The notes: generated by a model not told the origin, from the letters alone. Positions 14,723-23,795 are shown, counted from the first letter of the stretch. The stretch is 32,112 bases of DNA from Burkholderiales bacterium (GCA_031283405.1 JAITBX010000002.1:1-32112); one strand, 5' to 3'. Numbers and translations are program-made.

Positions 14723-16441
14723 ATGATGTCAACACCTTCTTCCTTCGCCGACTTGGGTTTATCGCCGGAATTGCTGGCAGCGCTGTCCGATCTCGGTTTT
14801 GAAACGCCCTCGCCGATTCAGTCGGCCTGTATTCCGCACTTTCTCGCCGGCAACGATCTGCTGGGCCAAGCACAAACCGGTACCGGCAAAACCGCCGCTT
14901 TCGCGTTGCCGATTCTGCAACGCATCGATATCAGAAAACGTCTGCCGCAAGCGTTGATTCTGGCGCCAACGCGCGAGCTTGCGATTCAGGTGGCCGAAGC
15001 TTGCCAGAGTTACGCCCGCCACCTGCCGGGATTTCACGTCGCGCCGATTTACGGTGGGCAAAACATGGGGCTGCAACTCAAGCAGTTGGGGCGCGGCGTT
15101 CACGTCGTTATCGGTACGCCGGGGCGGGTGATGGATCACATCGAGCGCAAAAGCCTCGACCTCTCGCATCTGACGACGCTGGTGCTCGACGAAGCCGATG
15201 AAATGTTGCGCATGGGTTTCATCGAAGACGTTGAATGGATTCTGCAACACGTTCCGGCAACGCGCCAGACAGCGCTGTTCTCGGCGACGATGCCAGAGCC
15301 GATTCGCCGCGTCGCGCAACGCTATCTGCGCGACCCGCAGGAAGTCCGAATCAAATCGACCACCGCCACCGTCACTGCGATTCGTCAGCGCTATTGGCAA
15401 GTCAGCGGCCTGCACAAGCTCGACGCCTTGACCCGCATTCTCGAAGTCGAAGACGATCTCGACGCCGCCATTATTTTCGTGCGCACCAAAACAGCAACGG
15501 TGGAACTTGCCGAAAAACTCGAAGCGCGCGGCTACGGCGCTTGCGCGTTGAACGGCGACATGAATCAAGTGTTGCGCGAACGCACCATCGACCAACTGAA
15601 AAACGGCGGCATCGACATCGTGGTTGCCACCGACGTTGCCGCGCGCGGCATCGACGTGCCGCGCATCAGCCACGTCATCAATTACGACATTCCCAACGAC
15701 ACCGAAGCCTACGTTCACCGGATCGGTCGCACCGGTCGCGCCGGCCGACAAGGCAACGCCATTCTGTTCGTCGCGCCGCGGGAAATTCGCACCCTGCGCG
15801 CCATCGAGCGCGCGACTCGTCAGCCGATCGAACCGCTGGTGTTGCCGTCGAAGCAAGCCGTTGCCGACCGCCGCGTCGCGCAATTCAAAGAGCAGATCAT
15901 GCAAGTGATCGAAAGCGAAGAACTCGATTTCTTTGCCGAAGTCGTCGATGAACTCGCGGAAGAATCCGCCGACACCGATGTCCGCGAAATTGCCGCTGCG
16001 CTCGCCTATCTCGTTCAACAAGAACGACCGCTGCGCGCCGACGGCTTGAGCGATGCTTTGCCGCGTGAGAACAAAAATTCACGCAGCCGCGATGATGAAC
16101 GCAGCTACCGCGACGACCAACGCGGCGCGCCTCTGCAACCTTATCGCGCCGACGCCGGTCGCGCACACGGCGTCACCCCCGGCGACATCGTCGGCGCGCT
16201 GACCAACGAAGCCGGTTTGAGTAATCGTTCCATTGGTCGAATCACCCTTTTCGACGATTACAGCATCGTTGAACTGCCGAATGATCTGTCAAAAGAAACA
16301 CTCAACGCGCTGAGCTTTCTCCGTGTGCGGCAACGCCCGCTGAAACTAGCGCCGATGCGAAACGAGCGTCAAGGCAAGCGCGAGCGTGACAACACCGGCG
16401 CCGGCAGCGAAACAAAGAAACCGCGAAAAGGGAAAACATAA
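14723..16441 (+). CDS. deaD: DEAD-box ATP-dependent RNA helicase with DbpA-type C-terminal domain
   Basis: This 572-residue protein unwinds RNA, most likely in ribosome assembly or mRNA decay at low temperature. The helicase motifs are complete: Q motif (FETPSPIQ), AQTGTGKT (50-57), PTRELAIQ, TPGR, DEAD (156-159), SAT (187-189), and HRIGRTGRAG. After a linker rich in Arg, Asp and Ser comes a DbpA-like RNA-binding domain (about 470-540: TPGDIVGALTNEAGL, then IGRITLFDDYSIVELP). A basic tail (KKPRKGKT) ends the protein. This domain order and length match DeaD/CsdA. I chose ATG 14723; a second ATG follows at 14726, and GAAAG at 14708-14712 is the likely ribosome binding site. A 180-bp leader region precedes it. 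Confidence 0.92.
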   Translation: MMSTPSSFADLGLSPELLAALSDLGFETPSPIQSACIPHFLAGNDLLGQAQTGTGKTAAFALPILQRIDIRKRLPQALILAPTRELAIQVAEACQSYARHLPGFHVAPIYGGQNMGLQLKQLGRGVHVVIGTPGRVMDHIERKSLDLSHLTTLVLDEADEMLRMGFIEDVEWILQHVPATRQTALFSATMPEPIRRVAQRYLRDPQEVRIKSTTATVTAIRQRYWQVSGLHKLDALTRILEVEDDLDAAIIFVRTKTATVELAEKLEARGYGACALNGDMNQVLRERTIDQLKNGGIDIVVATDVAARGIDVPRISHVINYDIPNDTEAYVHRIGRTGRAGRQGNAILFVAPREIRTLRAIERATRQPIEPLVLPSKQAVADRRVAQFKEQIMQVIESEELDFFAEVVDELAEESADTDVREIAAALAYLVQQERPLRADGLSDALPRENKNSRSRDDERSYRDDQRGAPLQPYRADAGRAHGVTPGDIVGALTNEAGLSNRSIGRITLFDDYSIVELPNDLSKETLNALSFLRVRQRPLKLAPMRNERQGKRERDNTGAGSETKKPRKGKT

Positions 16442-16535
16442 GTTGTGGATGAGCGCAACAAACCCCGTCGACGTCGCCGATGTCGAAGTTGTCACAAGAG
16501 GGTGGGCACGTCGCTTCGCGCCTTTGCCCTCCTAC

Positions 16536-16574
16536 GACTCTGACTCTGACTCTGATTCCTATTCCTGATTCTTG
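16536..16574. repeat. GACTCT tandem plus TGATTCCT motif at the acyltransferase 3' end
   Basis: Three GACTCT units run into TGATTCCTATTCCTGATTC. The minus-strand gene ends inside it (stop at 16559-16561). The motif belongs to the family also seen at 2117, 18243 and 26114. Confidence 0.6.
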
Positions 16575-17449
16575 TTTCTCGCCTCCGCCGCTTCCGCATC
16601 TTCTCTCGAATATTTCCACTTGTTGTGAATCCACAACCAATCTGACGGGCTGGCGCGAATTTCCCGCTCGAGAACCGCTGCGTAGCGATCGATCAACACG
16701 GTATCGCTTTCGTTTTCATAGGGCGGCTCGCCGATTCGTTCGAGCCGTATCGTGTAATACCCTCGCCGAATGCGGTGCATCACCACGAAGAATACCGGTG
16801 CTTTCAGCATCTTGGCGAGTTTGTCGGTGCCGACAAAAAACGTCGTTTCCTGATTCAAAAAATGCGCCCAATGTTTGTTGGCGCTTCGCAACGGCGTTTG
16901 ATCGGCGACCAGCGCGTAAGCGTTGAGCTCATTGCGGCGCTTGATGACTTCCTTGCTGAACGTTTTGTGCGGAATCATCGTGCCGCCGAAGCGGGTGCGC
17001 GTGTTGCGCAGAAAACGATCGGCGCCTTCGTTGCGCTGCGGCTTGTAAACCGCCGCCGTCGGTATCGGCAACCAAAGCCCCGCCGCCAGAATCGTCCATT
17101 CCCAGTTGCAGAAATGCGCCGCCATCAGAAATACCGATTGCCCGCGATCGGCACAGGCTTTGATGTCTTCGACGTTTTCGATAGTGATCCGCGCCCGCAG
17201 CTTTTCGGCGTCGGCGCGAATTCCCCACAAAGCCTCCGCCAGCACCCTGCCCAGATTGCGATAATGGTTACGCAAAATGCGCGCGCGTTCCTGCTCGCTT
17301 TTTTCGGGGAACGATTGCGCGATATTTTTCGCCGCCAGTTTACGCCGCCAGCGAACGATATAAAATGTCAGGACGAACACCATATCGCCGATGCCGTAAA
17401 GCACCGGCAACGGCAACCAAGACAACCCTTTCAACAATCCAAGTATCAT
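16559..17449 (-). CDS. Lipid A-type acyltransferase (LpxL/HtrB family)
   Basis: This 296-residue inner-membrane enzyme of the lysophospholipid acyltransferase superfamily probably adds a secondary acyl chain to lipid A from acyl-ACP. There is an N-terminal membrane segment at about 12-33. The catalytic HX4E motif is H112 to E117 in AAHFCNWEWTI. The conserved ALVADQTP region (about 186-193) and the C-terminal PSDWLWIHNKWK are typical of LpxL/LpxM. Its last residues (NQE) and stop are encoded by a dispersed repeat motif. It is divergent from a phosphopantetheinyl transferase with only 37 bp between the start codons. The nearby arn operon also acts on lipid A. Which acyl position it modifies cannot be told. 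Confidence 0.88.
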   Translation of the reverse strand: MILGLLKGLSWLPLPVLYGIGDMVFVLTFYIVRWRRKLAAKNIAQSFPEKSEQERARILRNHYRNLGRVLAEALWGIRADAEKLRARITIENVEDIKACADRGQSVFLMAAHFCNWEWTILAAGLWLPIPTAAVYKPQRNEGADRFLRNTRTRFGGTMIPHKTFSKEVIKRRNELNAYALVADQTPLRSANKHWAHFLNQETTFFVGTDKLAKMLKAPVFFVVMHRIRRGYYTIRLERIGEPPYENESDTVLIDRYAAVLEREIRASPSDWLWIHNKWKYSREDAEAAEARNKNQE

Positions 17450-17486
17450 TGCGTTCCGCTCAGAAAAATTCTCGCTTCCTTCAACA

Positions 17487-18260
17487 ATGAATCATACAGG
17501 CAACGACCCATTTTCCGAAATCGCCCAGCCGCCGCAACCGCTGCCGGTCGAGATAACCGGCGCTTCGGTTGGTCTTTCGCTGTGGCAGGCAACGCTCGCG
17601 CAGCCCGAAGCGGTGCCTTGGGTGACCTGGCTGTCGCCCGAAGAAAAGCAGCGCATCGAGCGCATGGCGCGACCGGTGTTGCGGCATCGCGCCGTCGCCG
17701 TTCGCGCCTTGTTGCGCGGATTGTTGGCGCGGGAATTGAAGGTTTCACCGGCGTCGCTGCGTTTCCAATCCGACGCGCATGGCCGTCCGCATCTGGCGAC
17801 GCCGTTCGCAAACAGCGCCATCCGCGACTTCAATCTTTCGCATTCCGCCGATGGATTGTTGATCGGCCTTCTGCACCACACCGCGCCGCCCTCGTGGCAA
17901 CGCATCGGCGTCGATCTCGAATCGTTGCAAAGCCCACGCAACACCGCGCCTCTGGCAGAGCGCGTTTTGAGCGCGCGCGAGCAACGCACTTTGGAAGGAC
18001 TGAACGGCGAAGAACATCGGCACCGTTTTCTTCATTATTGGGTGCTCAAAGAAGCCTTCGCCAAAGCCGTCGGCGCCGGTTTTTCACTGGGGTTTGACGC
18101 GATGGATTTTGAAATAAATTTCGATGCCGCCGCAACCGCTCCGCGCATCCGCGCCTTGCCGGAACCGCACCGCGCCGAAGATTGGATGCTGCGCTTCCTT
18201 CCCGTCGATCCGTTTTTTGCGGGAGCGATGGCGGTGAAGGTTTCAGGAATCAGGGATTAG
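17487..18260 (+). CDS. 4'-phosphopantetheinyl transferase (Sfp/AcpT type)
   Basis: This 257-residue enzyme moves the phosphopantetheine arm from coenzyme A to a serine of an acyl or peptidyl carrier protein. Landmarks: FNLSHSADGL (about 115-124), the Mg-binding GVDLE (D143, E145), and WVLKEAFAKAVGAG (K188, E189, K193). The length fits the Sfp-like two-lobe class rather than the short AcpS class. No carrier protein or synthase cluster lies nearby, so the partner may be a housekeeping ACP. The last residues (GIRD) and the TAG stop come from a copy of the dispersed repeat motif. It is divergent from the acyltransferase gene and convergent with arnF. Confidence 0.9.
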   Translation: MNHTGNDPFSEIAQPPQPLPVEITGASVGLSLWQATLAQPEAVPWVTWLSPEEKQRIERMARPVLRHRAVAVRALLRGLLARELKVSPASLRFQSDAHGRPHLATPFANSAIRDFNLSHSADGLLIGLLHHTAPPSWQRIGVDLESLQSPRNTAPLAERVLSAREQRTLEGLNGEEHRHRFLHYWVLKEAFAKAVGAGFSLGFDAMDFEINFDAAATAPRIRALPEPHRAEDWMLRFLPVDPFFAGAMAVKVSGIRD

Positions 18261-18269
18261 GTATCAGGG
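18243..18269. repeat. ATCAGGGATTAGGTATCAGGG motif at the AcpT-type gene end
   Basis: This is a copy of the same motif family found at 2117-2132, 16550-16572 and 26114-26132. It overlaps the stop codon of the transferase gene (TAG at 18258-18260). Confidence 0.65.
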
Positions 18270-18357
18270 CGTAGGGGCGACCTGTGGTCGCCCGTGCGGA
18301 GGGGCGGCATTTTGCCGCTAGTGTGTGTCGTTGGGTACGGCGCGCCGTGCCCCTACG
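18270..18357. repeat. 88-bp palindromic element with GTAGGGGC ends
   Basis: CGTAGGGGC (18270-18278) and GCCCCTACG (18349-18357) are perfect inverted ends. Inside are GGGGCGACCTGTGGTCGCCC (shared with 4874-4893), GGGGCGGCATTTTGCCGC and ACGGCGCGCCGT. It separates two convergent genes and may act as a transcription barrier. Confidence 0.7.
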
Positions 18358-18360
18358 TTC

Positions 18361-18390
18361 CTCTCTCCCCTTGCACAAAGGGAGAGGGGG
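18361..18390. repeat. CTCTCCCC/GGGAGAG hairpin
   Basis: CTCTCTCCCC and AAGGGAGAGGGG flank TTGCAC just beyond the arnF stop. A similar C-rich hairpin lies at 26002-26030 before arnB. On the minus strand it could serve as a hairpin after arnF, though no U-run follows. Confidence 0.5.
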
Positions 18391-18392
18391 GT

Positions 18393-18785
18393 TTATACAG
18401 GCGCTTCGCCTTCGCTGTGAATGAGCCAGACGCCGATCAACACCGATGCAATCCCCGCGATTTTGAGCAGAGTAATCGGTTCGGCGAAGCACGGCAAAAC
18501 GGCGGTGGCGATGCCGACCAAAACATAGCTGAGACTGAGCAAGGGATAAGCGCGACTGAGCGGCAGCGCATGCAGCACTTTCAACCAGCACAAGAGCGAC
18601 AGCGCGTAAAAAACAATTCCGATCACGATGCTCAACAGCGCCAGCGGATCGACGTGTTGAATCGATAGCTCTGTTGCCGAAAGAAACGTCGCCACCGGCG
18701 GCAGTTGCGCCATGCCCCATTTCATCAACAGTTGCGCCGCCGACACCAGCGCCACGCTAACCAAAGCCCAGCCCGTCCCCCTCAT
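18393..18785 (-). CDS. arnF: Undecaprenyl-phosphate-aminoarabinose flippase subunit ArnF
   Basis: This 130-residue membrane protein of the small multidrug resistance fold has four helices. Marks are the first helix ALVSVALVSAAQLLMKWGM and the loop HALPLSRAYPLLSLSYVLV, which is the conserved ArnF feature. With ArnE it moves L-Ara4N-undecaprenyl phosphate from the cytoplasmic to the periplasmic face for ArnT. The ATG at 18783-18785 overlaps the arnE stop (ATGA), which fixes the start; the longer upstream frame is ignored. It is the last gene of the arn operon. Confidence 0.9.
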   Translation of the reverse strand: MRGTGWALVSVALVSAAQLLMKWGMAQLPPVATFLSATELSIQHVDPLALLSIVIGIVFYALSLLCWLKVLHALPLSRAYPLLSLSYVLVGIATAVLPCFAEPITLLKIAGIASVLIGVWLIHSEGEAPV

Positions 18786-19129
18786 AAACTGATCCCCAAC
18801 AGGGCGACGCCGAGCACGATGCAGGCGATGCCGGCAAGGTGACGACACGACAAAGTTTCATGAAAGAAATAACGCGCGGCCAGCGCCATCAGCACGAAGT
18901 TGAAACTGAGCATCGGGTACGCCACGCCCACCGGCAATAACTGCAAGGCCCACAACCAGAGTAACAGCGCAATGCCCAGCGTCGCTACGGCCAGCGTCAG
19001 CCACGCCAGCGTTTTTTTCTTTCTCGTGACGGCGGGCGTTGCCGACTTCCAGCATTCGACCGCCTGCTTCTGGCACAACTGGCCGCAGCAAGTCAGCACG
19101 CACACCAAGAGAACGAGCAGAAAACTCAT
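18782..19129 (-). CDS. arnE: Undecaprenyl-phosphate-aminoarabinose flippase subunit ArnE
   Basis: This 115-residue four-helix membrane protein partners ArnF. It starts MSFLLVLLVCVLTCCGQLCQK and contains LPVGVAYPMLSFNFVLMALAA, the equivalent of the ArnF loop, then HETLSCRHLAGIACIVLGVALLG. The start ATG overlaps the arnT stop by four bases and its own stop overlaps the arnF start by four. Such chained overlaps suggest equal production of the two subunits. The reading frame runs open upstream under arnT, but that part is out of frame with the real gene. Confidence 0.9.
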   Translation of the reverse strand: MSFLLVLLVCVLTCCGQLCQKQAVECWKSATPAVTRKKKTLAWLTLAVATLGIALLLWLWALQLLPVGVAYPMLSFNFVLMALAARYFFHETLSCRHLAGIACIVLGVALLGISL

Positions 19130-20844
19130 GGGGTTTGCCGATAATAAAGAAGGATCAAACGCTCTTCCGCCGCGCTGCTTTTTGCTGTGCCGTTTTCTGC
19201 TGTGCTGTTTCCTGTTGTGCCGCTCGCTGCGGTCAACATCTCGTCCGGCTTCGGCAAGGCTTCCGGTTTGCCGTCGAGCAGCAGCAGCGACACGTTGCCG
19301 TGCCGACGCGCTTCTTCCAGCCAATCGGGAAATTGCTCTGCCGACACGAAACGCTTGGCGCTGTCGGCGTAGCTCAAGCCGTATTCCAGTTCGCCCTTCT
19401 TGTCGAAGAGCGTGATGTCGCTGCGTTTCATTTTCCACGCCAGCCCGGCGGCGATGCCGACATTGTTGCTCAGAATGGCGCGGCTGTCTGACAGTTCGGC
19501 GCGGATGGTGTTGATGAAATCTTGCGGCTGTTTGGCGGCGACGGTTTTCTGCGGCAAGATATGACCCGCCGTCAACCCAAGCAACAACGGACACAAAGCC
19601 GCCAGCCACCAACGCCGCGCGCTTTTATTTTTATCACGATGCGCCGCCCACCAGCCGATGAACGACCAGAACAGAAAAGCCGTCAGCGCCAGCGCGATTT
19701 TGAAATGTTCGTCCGGCTCGTACAATGGCTTCACCGTCAGCACCGCGCTAATGAAAACGACGATGAGCAACACGCCGACGATGCCGTTGATTCTGCCGTT
19801 GACCGTCAACATTCGCCAGCGCTCGCGGTCGATTGCTTCAATGGCGACATGCGCCATCAGCAATGCCAGCGGCGCAAAACACGGCAGGATGTAGGTCGGC
19901 AATTTTCCCTTGGCGATGCTGAAAAAGAGAAATGGCATCACCGCCCAGCACAAGAGGTACAGCAGCTCCGGCTGCGCGCGGCGGCGCTGCCAGCCTTGCA
20001 TCAGCGCCGGCGGCAGCAACCCCAGCCAGGGCAGCGTTCCGGCAACCAGAATCGGCAGATAGAACCAGAACGGTCTTTTGTGTTGCGCGTTGTCGGCGGC
20101 AAAACGCTGGATGTGTTCCACCCAGAAAAAATAGTTCCAGTAATCAGGCTCTTTCCATGCGATTGCCAGCGCCCAGGGCGCGCTGATCAGTGCGGCGGCG
20201 GCGGCCATCACCAACCCATAAATGAACAATTCCTTGATCCGCCGCTGCCAGAGCATGTAGGACGCGACGGCAATGACGGGAATGACCAGCGCCAGAAAAC
20301 CCTTGGTCATGAAGGCCATGCCGCAAGCAAAGCCAGCCAGGATCGCTGCAATGATTTTTTGCCGCGCCGATGGCGCGCCAATCAGCGCATGGCATCCCGC
20401 CATCACGGCGGTCAGCCACAGCGCCAACATTGCATCGAGCGTGCTGTAGGTTCCGATGGCGTAAACCAGAAAACTCGACAGATAAATGATGGCAGCCGAC
20501 CAGGCTTTGCGGCGGTCCTGCCACAAGCGCAGCGCCAGCCATAAGATCAGCGCCGCGCTCAACGCGGTGCATATGGCAGGCGCCAGACGAACCGCAAAGT
20601 TGTTTTCACCGAACAGCCACAGGCTGATATTGTTCAACCAATATCCGGCGACCGGTTTTTCGAAATAACGCAGGCCGAGAAACTGCGGCACGATCCAGTC
20701 GCCGCGCGCCAGCATTTCACGGCTGATTTCGGCGTAGCGGGTTTCATCGGGTTGCCACAGCAGGCGGCCATTCAACGGCAACAGATAAAAGATACCGAAA
20801 AAAATAAACAACGCCGCTGCTTTCAGCGATTTCGATGCGGTCAT
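19126..20844 (-). CDS. arnT: Lipid A 4-amino-4-deoxy-L-arabinose transferase
   Basis: This 572-residue integral membrane glycosyltransferase of the GT-C fold transfers L-Ara4N from undecaprenyl phosphate to lipid A phosphates on the periplasmic side and so lowers binding of polymyxin and other cationic peptides. The N-terminus has LLWQPDETRYAEISREML, the periplasmic loop motif with the key Asp-Glu, then GYWLNN, about twelve membrane helices, and a C-terminal soluble domain. The start ATG (20842-20844) overlaps the arnD stop. An imperfect ~15-bp tandem repeat (about 19175-19235) encodes the Ser/Thr/Ala-rich TTGNSTAENGTAKSSAAEE near the C-terminus and probably varies between strains. Confidence 0.94.
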   Translation of the reverse strand: MTASKSLKAAALFIFFGIFYLLPLNGRLLWQPDETRYAEISREMLARGDWIVPQFLGLRYFEKPVAGYWLNNISLWLFGENNFAVRLAPAICTALSAALILWLALRLWQDRRKAWSAAIIYLSSFLVYAIGTYSTLDAMLALWLTAVMAGCHALIGAPSARQKIIAAILAGFACGMAFMTKGFLALVIPVIAVASYMLWQRRIKELFIYGLVMAAAAALISAPWALAIAWKEPDYWNYFFWVEHIQRFAADNAQHKRPFWFYLPILVAGTLPWLGLLPPALMQGWQRRRAQPELLYLLCWAVMPFLFFSIAKGKLPTYILPCFAPLALLMAHVAIEAIDRERWRMLTVNGRINGIVGVLLIVVFISAVLTVKPLYEPDEHFKIALALTAFLFWSFIGWWAAHRDKNKSARRWWLAALCPLLLGLTAGHILPQKTVAAKQPQDFINTIRAELSDSRAILSNNVGIAAGLAWKMKRSDITLFDKKGELEYGLSYADSAKRFVSAEQFPDWLEEARRHGNVSLLLLDGKPEALPKPDEMLTAASGTTGNSTAENGTAKSSAAEERLILLYYRQTP

Positions 20845-21758
20845 GTGGCCGCTCCAGTTTTCGTCTGTGCCGGCTGTTGACAACCCAGCCAGCCTTCTCT
20901 GCCGGGGAAAGGCGCGCGTTCGATGCGGCCCGCAGGCAAGGCGCCAATGTCATCAGGCAATAATTCGCCCAATGGACAGAAATACAGATTTTCCATTGCC
21001 GCTCGTTTCAGCAAATCCTCAAAAGCCGCCGCTTGTGAAATGCCTTCGACTTCGGCATGAATGGTATAAACCGGCGTGCCGCGATCCTGCTTCAGTGCCG
21101 CCAGTACATAATCGTTGAAACCAGCGGAATCAACGGCATTGCCGACCGCTTCATCATAGGTTGGCTGCGTCACCGGAATCTGCACGGTTCCGAATGTGGC
21201 GTCTTCTAATTGCGGACGGAAGAGCGTTGTTCCCCGGCAATCGCTGTTGTAGCGAAAACCGAAACGTTCCTTGTAAGCGATGATTCGGGTATCGGCGCGC
21301 CAGCCGGGCGCGGCGGTGCAATCTATTTTGCGCCCCGTTATTTTCGCCAGTGCATCGAGGCCACGTTGAATTTCCTGCACGATTCGTTTTTCGGGCCAGT
21401 TACCCACATGCGTCTGCCAACTGTGATGATCCCAGGCATGCAAACCGATTTCGTGATCGGTCTCAGCCGCTTGCCGGATAATGCCCGCGCAAGCCTCGCC
21501 GATGTGAACTCCCGGCCAGGCCGTACCGGCCAGCAGAATGTCCCAGCCGTAAAGCGAAGCGGCGTTGGAGCGCAGCATTTTCCACAGAAAACGGGGCTTC
21601 AGCAGACGCCACAGATGGCGTCCCATGTTGTCGGGACCGACGCTGAAAAAGAAGGTGGCGCGCACTTGATGGCGCGCCAGCAGCGATAGCAACCGCGACA
21701 CGCCTTCACGGGTGCCGCGCAGCGTATCGACATCGATCCGCAGGCCGACTTTTTTCAC
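20841..21758 (-). CDS. arnD: 4-deoxy-4-formamido-L-arabinose-phosphoundecaprenol deformylase
   Basis: This 305-residue polysaccharide-deacetylase-fold protein removes the formyl group from undecaprenyl-phosphate-Ara4FN, making the step irreversible. Metal-site motifs are RIDVDTLRGT at the N-terminus and HEIGLHAWDHHSWQ, with catalytic-region residues in APGWRAD. Length matches the family (~300). The start appears to be GTG at 21756-21758, since the first conserved residues (KKVGLRIDVDT) follow at once and no ATG in phase is near. It lies 48 bases after arnA, the widest gap in the operon, and overlaps arnT by four bases. Confidence 0.93.
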   Translation of the reverse strand: MKKVGLRIDVDTLRGTREGVSRLLSLLARHQVRATFFFSVGPDNMGRHLWRLLKPRFLWKMLRSNAASLYGWDILLAGTAWPGVHIGEACAGIIRQAAETDHEIGLHAWDHHSWQTHVGNWPEKRIVQEIQRGLDALAKITGRKIDCTAAPGWRADTRIIAYKERFGFRYNSDCRGTTLFRPQLEDATFGTVQIPVTQPTYDEAVGNAVDSAGFNDYVLAALKQDRGTPVYTIHAEVEGISQAAAFEDLLKRAAMENLYFCPLGELLPDDIGALPAGRIERAPFPGREGWLGCQQPAQTKTGAAT

Positions 21759-21806
21759 TGACGCATTTCCATCACTTGGTTCAAAACCTGTTTAATCGGG
21801 CCGTGC

Positions 21807-23795
21807 TCAATCGGCGTCGCGATTTTTCAGACTTGATTCCAGTTCTCGCAAGAAGAAATCCAGCGTATTCGCCACCGTCTGCCGCATCGGAACCGCCGGT
21901 TGCCAGCCGAGCAGGCGTTTGGCGTTGCGAATGCTGGGGCGGCGGTGCGTCACATCCTGATAACCCTTGCCGTAATAATGGCCGCTTTCGGTCATTTTGA
22001 AACCGGCGAACGGCGGGAAGTGGCCGCGCAGCGGATGCGCTTCAAAACACGCCAGCAACAACTCGGCCAGCTCCTTGATGCTGGCTTCGTTGTCGGGGTT
22101 ACCGATGTTGATGATCTGGCCGTCGCATTTGCCGCCCTGGTTTTCGACGATGCGAAACAGCGCGTCGATGCCGTCCTTGATGTCGGTGAAACAACGTTTT
22201 TGCGCGCCGCCATCGACCAACTGAATCGGCGAGCCTTCCACCAGATTCAGAATCAGTTGCGTGATCGCCCTTGAGCTGCCGATGCGCGCCGCGTCGAGTG
22301 AATCAAGTCGCGGTCCCATCCAATTGAACGGGCGGAACAGTGTGAATTTCAAGCCTTCCTTGACGCCGTAGGCCCAGATGATGCGGTCGAGCAACTGCTT
22401 GGACACCGAATAAATCCAGCGTTGTTTGTTGACCGGCCCGACGATCAGGCGCGAAGTGTCTTCGTCGAACTCCTTGTCATCGCACATCCCATACACTTCG
22501 GACGTTGATGGGAAAATGATGCGTTTTTTGTATTTGACGCAATCGCGTACAATTTTCAGGTTTTCCTCGAAATCGAGTTCAAATACCCGCAGCGGGTTGC
22601 GTGTGTATTCGATCGGCGTTGCAATGGCCACCAGCGGCAGCACCACGTCGCATTTTTTGATGTGGTACTCGATCCACTCCGAGTGAATGCTGATGTCGCC
22701 CTCGACGAAATGAAAATGTGGAATGTCCAAAAAACGGGCGATGGCATCCGAACTGATGTCCAGTCCATAGACTTCATAATTTTCCTGCAACAGCCGCTCG
22801 GTCAAATGGTTGCCGATGAAACCGTTCACCCCCAGAATCAGCACCCGCGTGCGCCGCTGCGGGCGCGTCGGTATCGCTTCGCCCAAACGGCTGTTGACTA
22901 CCAATCCCAGTTCTTCGGCCAGCCGCTCGCCTTGCGAATAAAGGCCCATTTCGGTTTGACCAGCAATGACTTGCAACGCGCCTTGACCGCAAGCGACGGT
23001 CAATGGATTGACCGACAGCACGGTTCCCGGCGGTTTCCCATGAGGGTCAGCCACTGCTTGCGCATTCCAGACGATGAATTTTTTGTTGCCGTTGAACGAG
23101 AATGCACCCGGATAAGGTTCGGTAACTGCCCGCACCAGGTTATGAATCTGCTGCGCTGGCTGCCGCCAGTCGATCTTGCCGTCGGCGGGCGTGCGGCGGC
23201 CAAAGATCGTGGCTTTGCTCGAATCCTGTGGCGTCAGCGTGACCGTTCCGCGCGCGATTTTCGGCAGCAGATCGCCCAGCAATTCGCCCGCCGCAGCGTT
23301 CAGTTTTTTATGCAGCGTCAGCGCTGTATCGTTGCCGGCGATGGCGACGCGTTGCTGTCCGGCGATGTCGCCGGCATCCGCTTTTGCCACCATCTTGTGC
23401 AGCGTCACGCCGGTTTCTTTTTCGCCATGAACCAGAACCCAGTTCGCCGGCGCGCGTCCGCGATACAGCGGCAACAGCGACCCGTGCAGGTTATAGCCGC
23501 CTTGCGACGCGAGCTTCAAAATGGCATCGCCGATCAAATCGCGGTAGTAAAAAGAAAACAAAATATCCGGCTGCATCGCGCGAATGCGCTCGACCCACAG
23601 CGGATGGTTGACATCCTCCGGCGCAAATACCTGCAGATTAAGCTCGGCGCACAGGCGCGCCACCGAAGCGAAGAAGCGGTTCTCCTGCGGGTTATCGACA
23701 TGAGTGAACACCGCTTCGATTTCATAGCCCGCCGCCAGTAATGCCTTGATGCCGGTACACCCGATATTGTGATAAGCAAATACTACCGTTTTCAT
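21807..23795 (-). CDS. arnA: Bifunctional UDP-Ara4N formyltransferase / UDP-glucuronate decarboxylase
   Basis: This 662-residue enzyme has two catalytic halves. Residues 1-300 formylate UDP-Ara4N with formyl-tetrahydrofolate; the triad N102, H104 (NLHGSLLP) and D140 sits at the same positions as in E. coli ArnA. Residues about 315-660 form an SDR-type oxidative decarboxylase of UDP-glucuronate: GVNGFIGNHL binds NAD, PSTSEVYG carries the Ser-Glu pair, and YSVSKQLLDR carries the Tyr-Lys pair. It supplies both the first committed step and the formylated donor of the pathway. The start overlaps the arnC stop by four bases. Confidence 0.97.
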   Translation of the reverse strand: MKTVVFAYHNIGCTGIKALLAAGYEIEAVFTHVDNPQENRFFASVARLCAELNLQVFAPEDVNHPLWVERIRAMQPDILFSFYYRDLIGDAILKLASQGGYNLHGSLLPLYRGRAPANWVLVHGEKETGVTLHKMVAKADAGDIAGQQRVAIAGNDTALTLHKKLNAAAGELLGDLLPKIARGTVTLTPQDSSKATIFGRRTPADGKIDWRQPAQQIHNLVRAVTEPYPGAFSFNGNKKFIVWNAQAVADPHGKPPGTVLSVNPLTVACGQGALQVIAGQTEMGLYSQGERLAEELGLVVNSRLGEAIPTRPQRRTRVLILGVNGFIGNHLTERLLQENYEVYGLDISSDAIARFLDIPHFHFVEGDISIHSEWIEYHIKKCDVVLPLVAIATPIEYTRNPLRVFELDFEENLKIVRDCVKYKKRIIFPSTSEVYGMCDDKEFDEDTSRLIVGPVNKQRWIYSVSKQLLDRIIWAYGVKEGLKFTLFRPFNWMGPRLDSLDAARIGSSRAITQLILNLVEGSPIQLVDGGAQKRCFTDIKDGIDALFRIVENQGGKCDGQIINIGNPDNEASIKELAELLLACFEAHPLRGHFPPFAGFKMTESGHYYGKGYQDVTHRRPSIRNAKRLLGWQPAVPMRQTVANTLDFFLRELESSLKNRDAD

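Noticed and set aside
14759..16021. 420-codon minus-strand frame opposite the DEAD-box helicase
   Set aside because: Antisense shadow of a gene with complete helicase motifs.
16775..18097. 440-codon plus-strand frame across the acyltransferase and transferase genes
   Set aside because: It spans two well-supported genes in the wrong frame.
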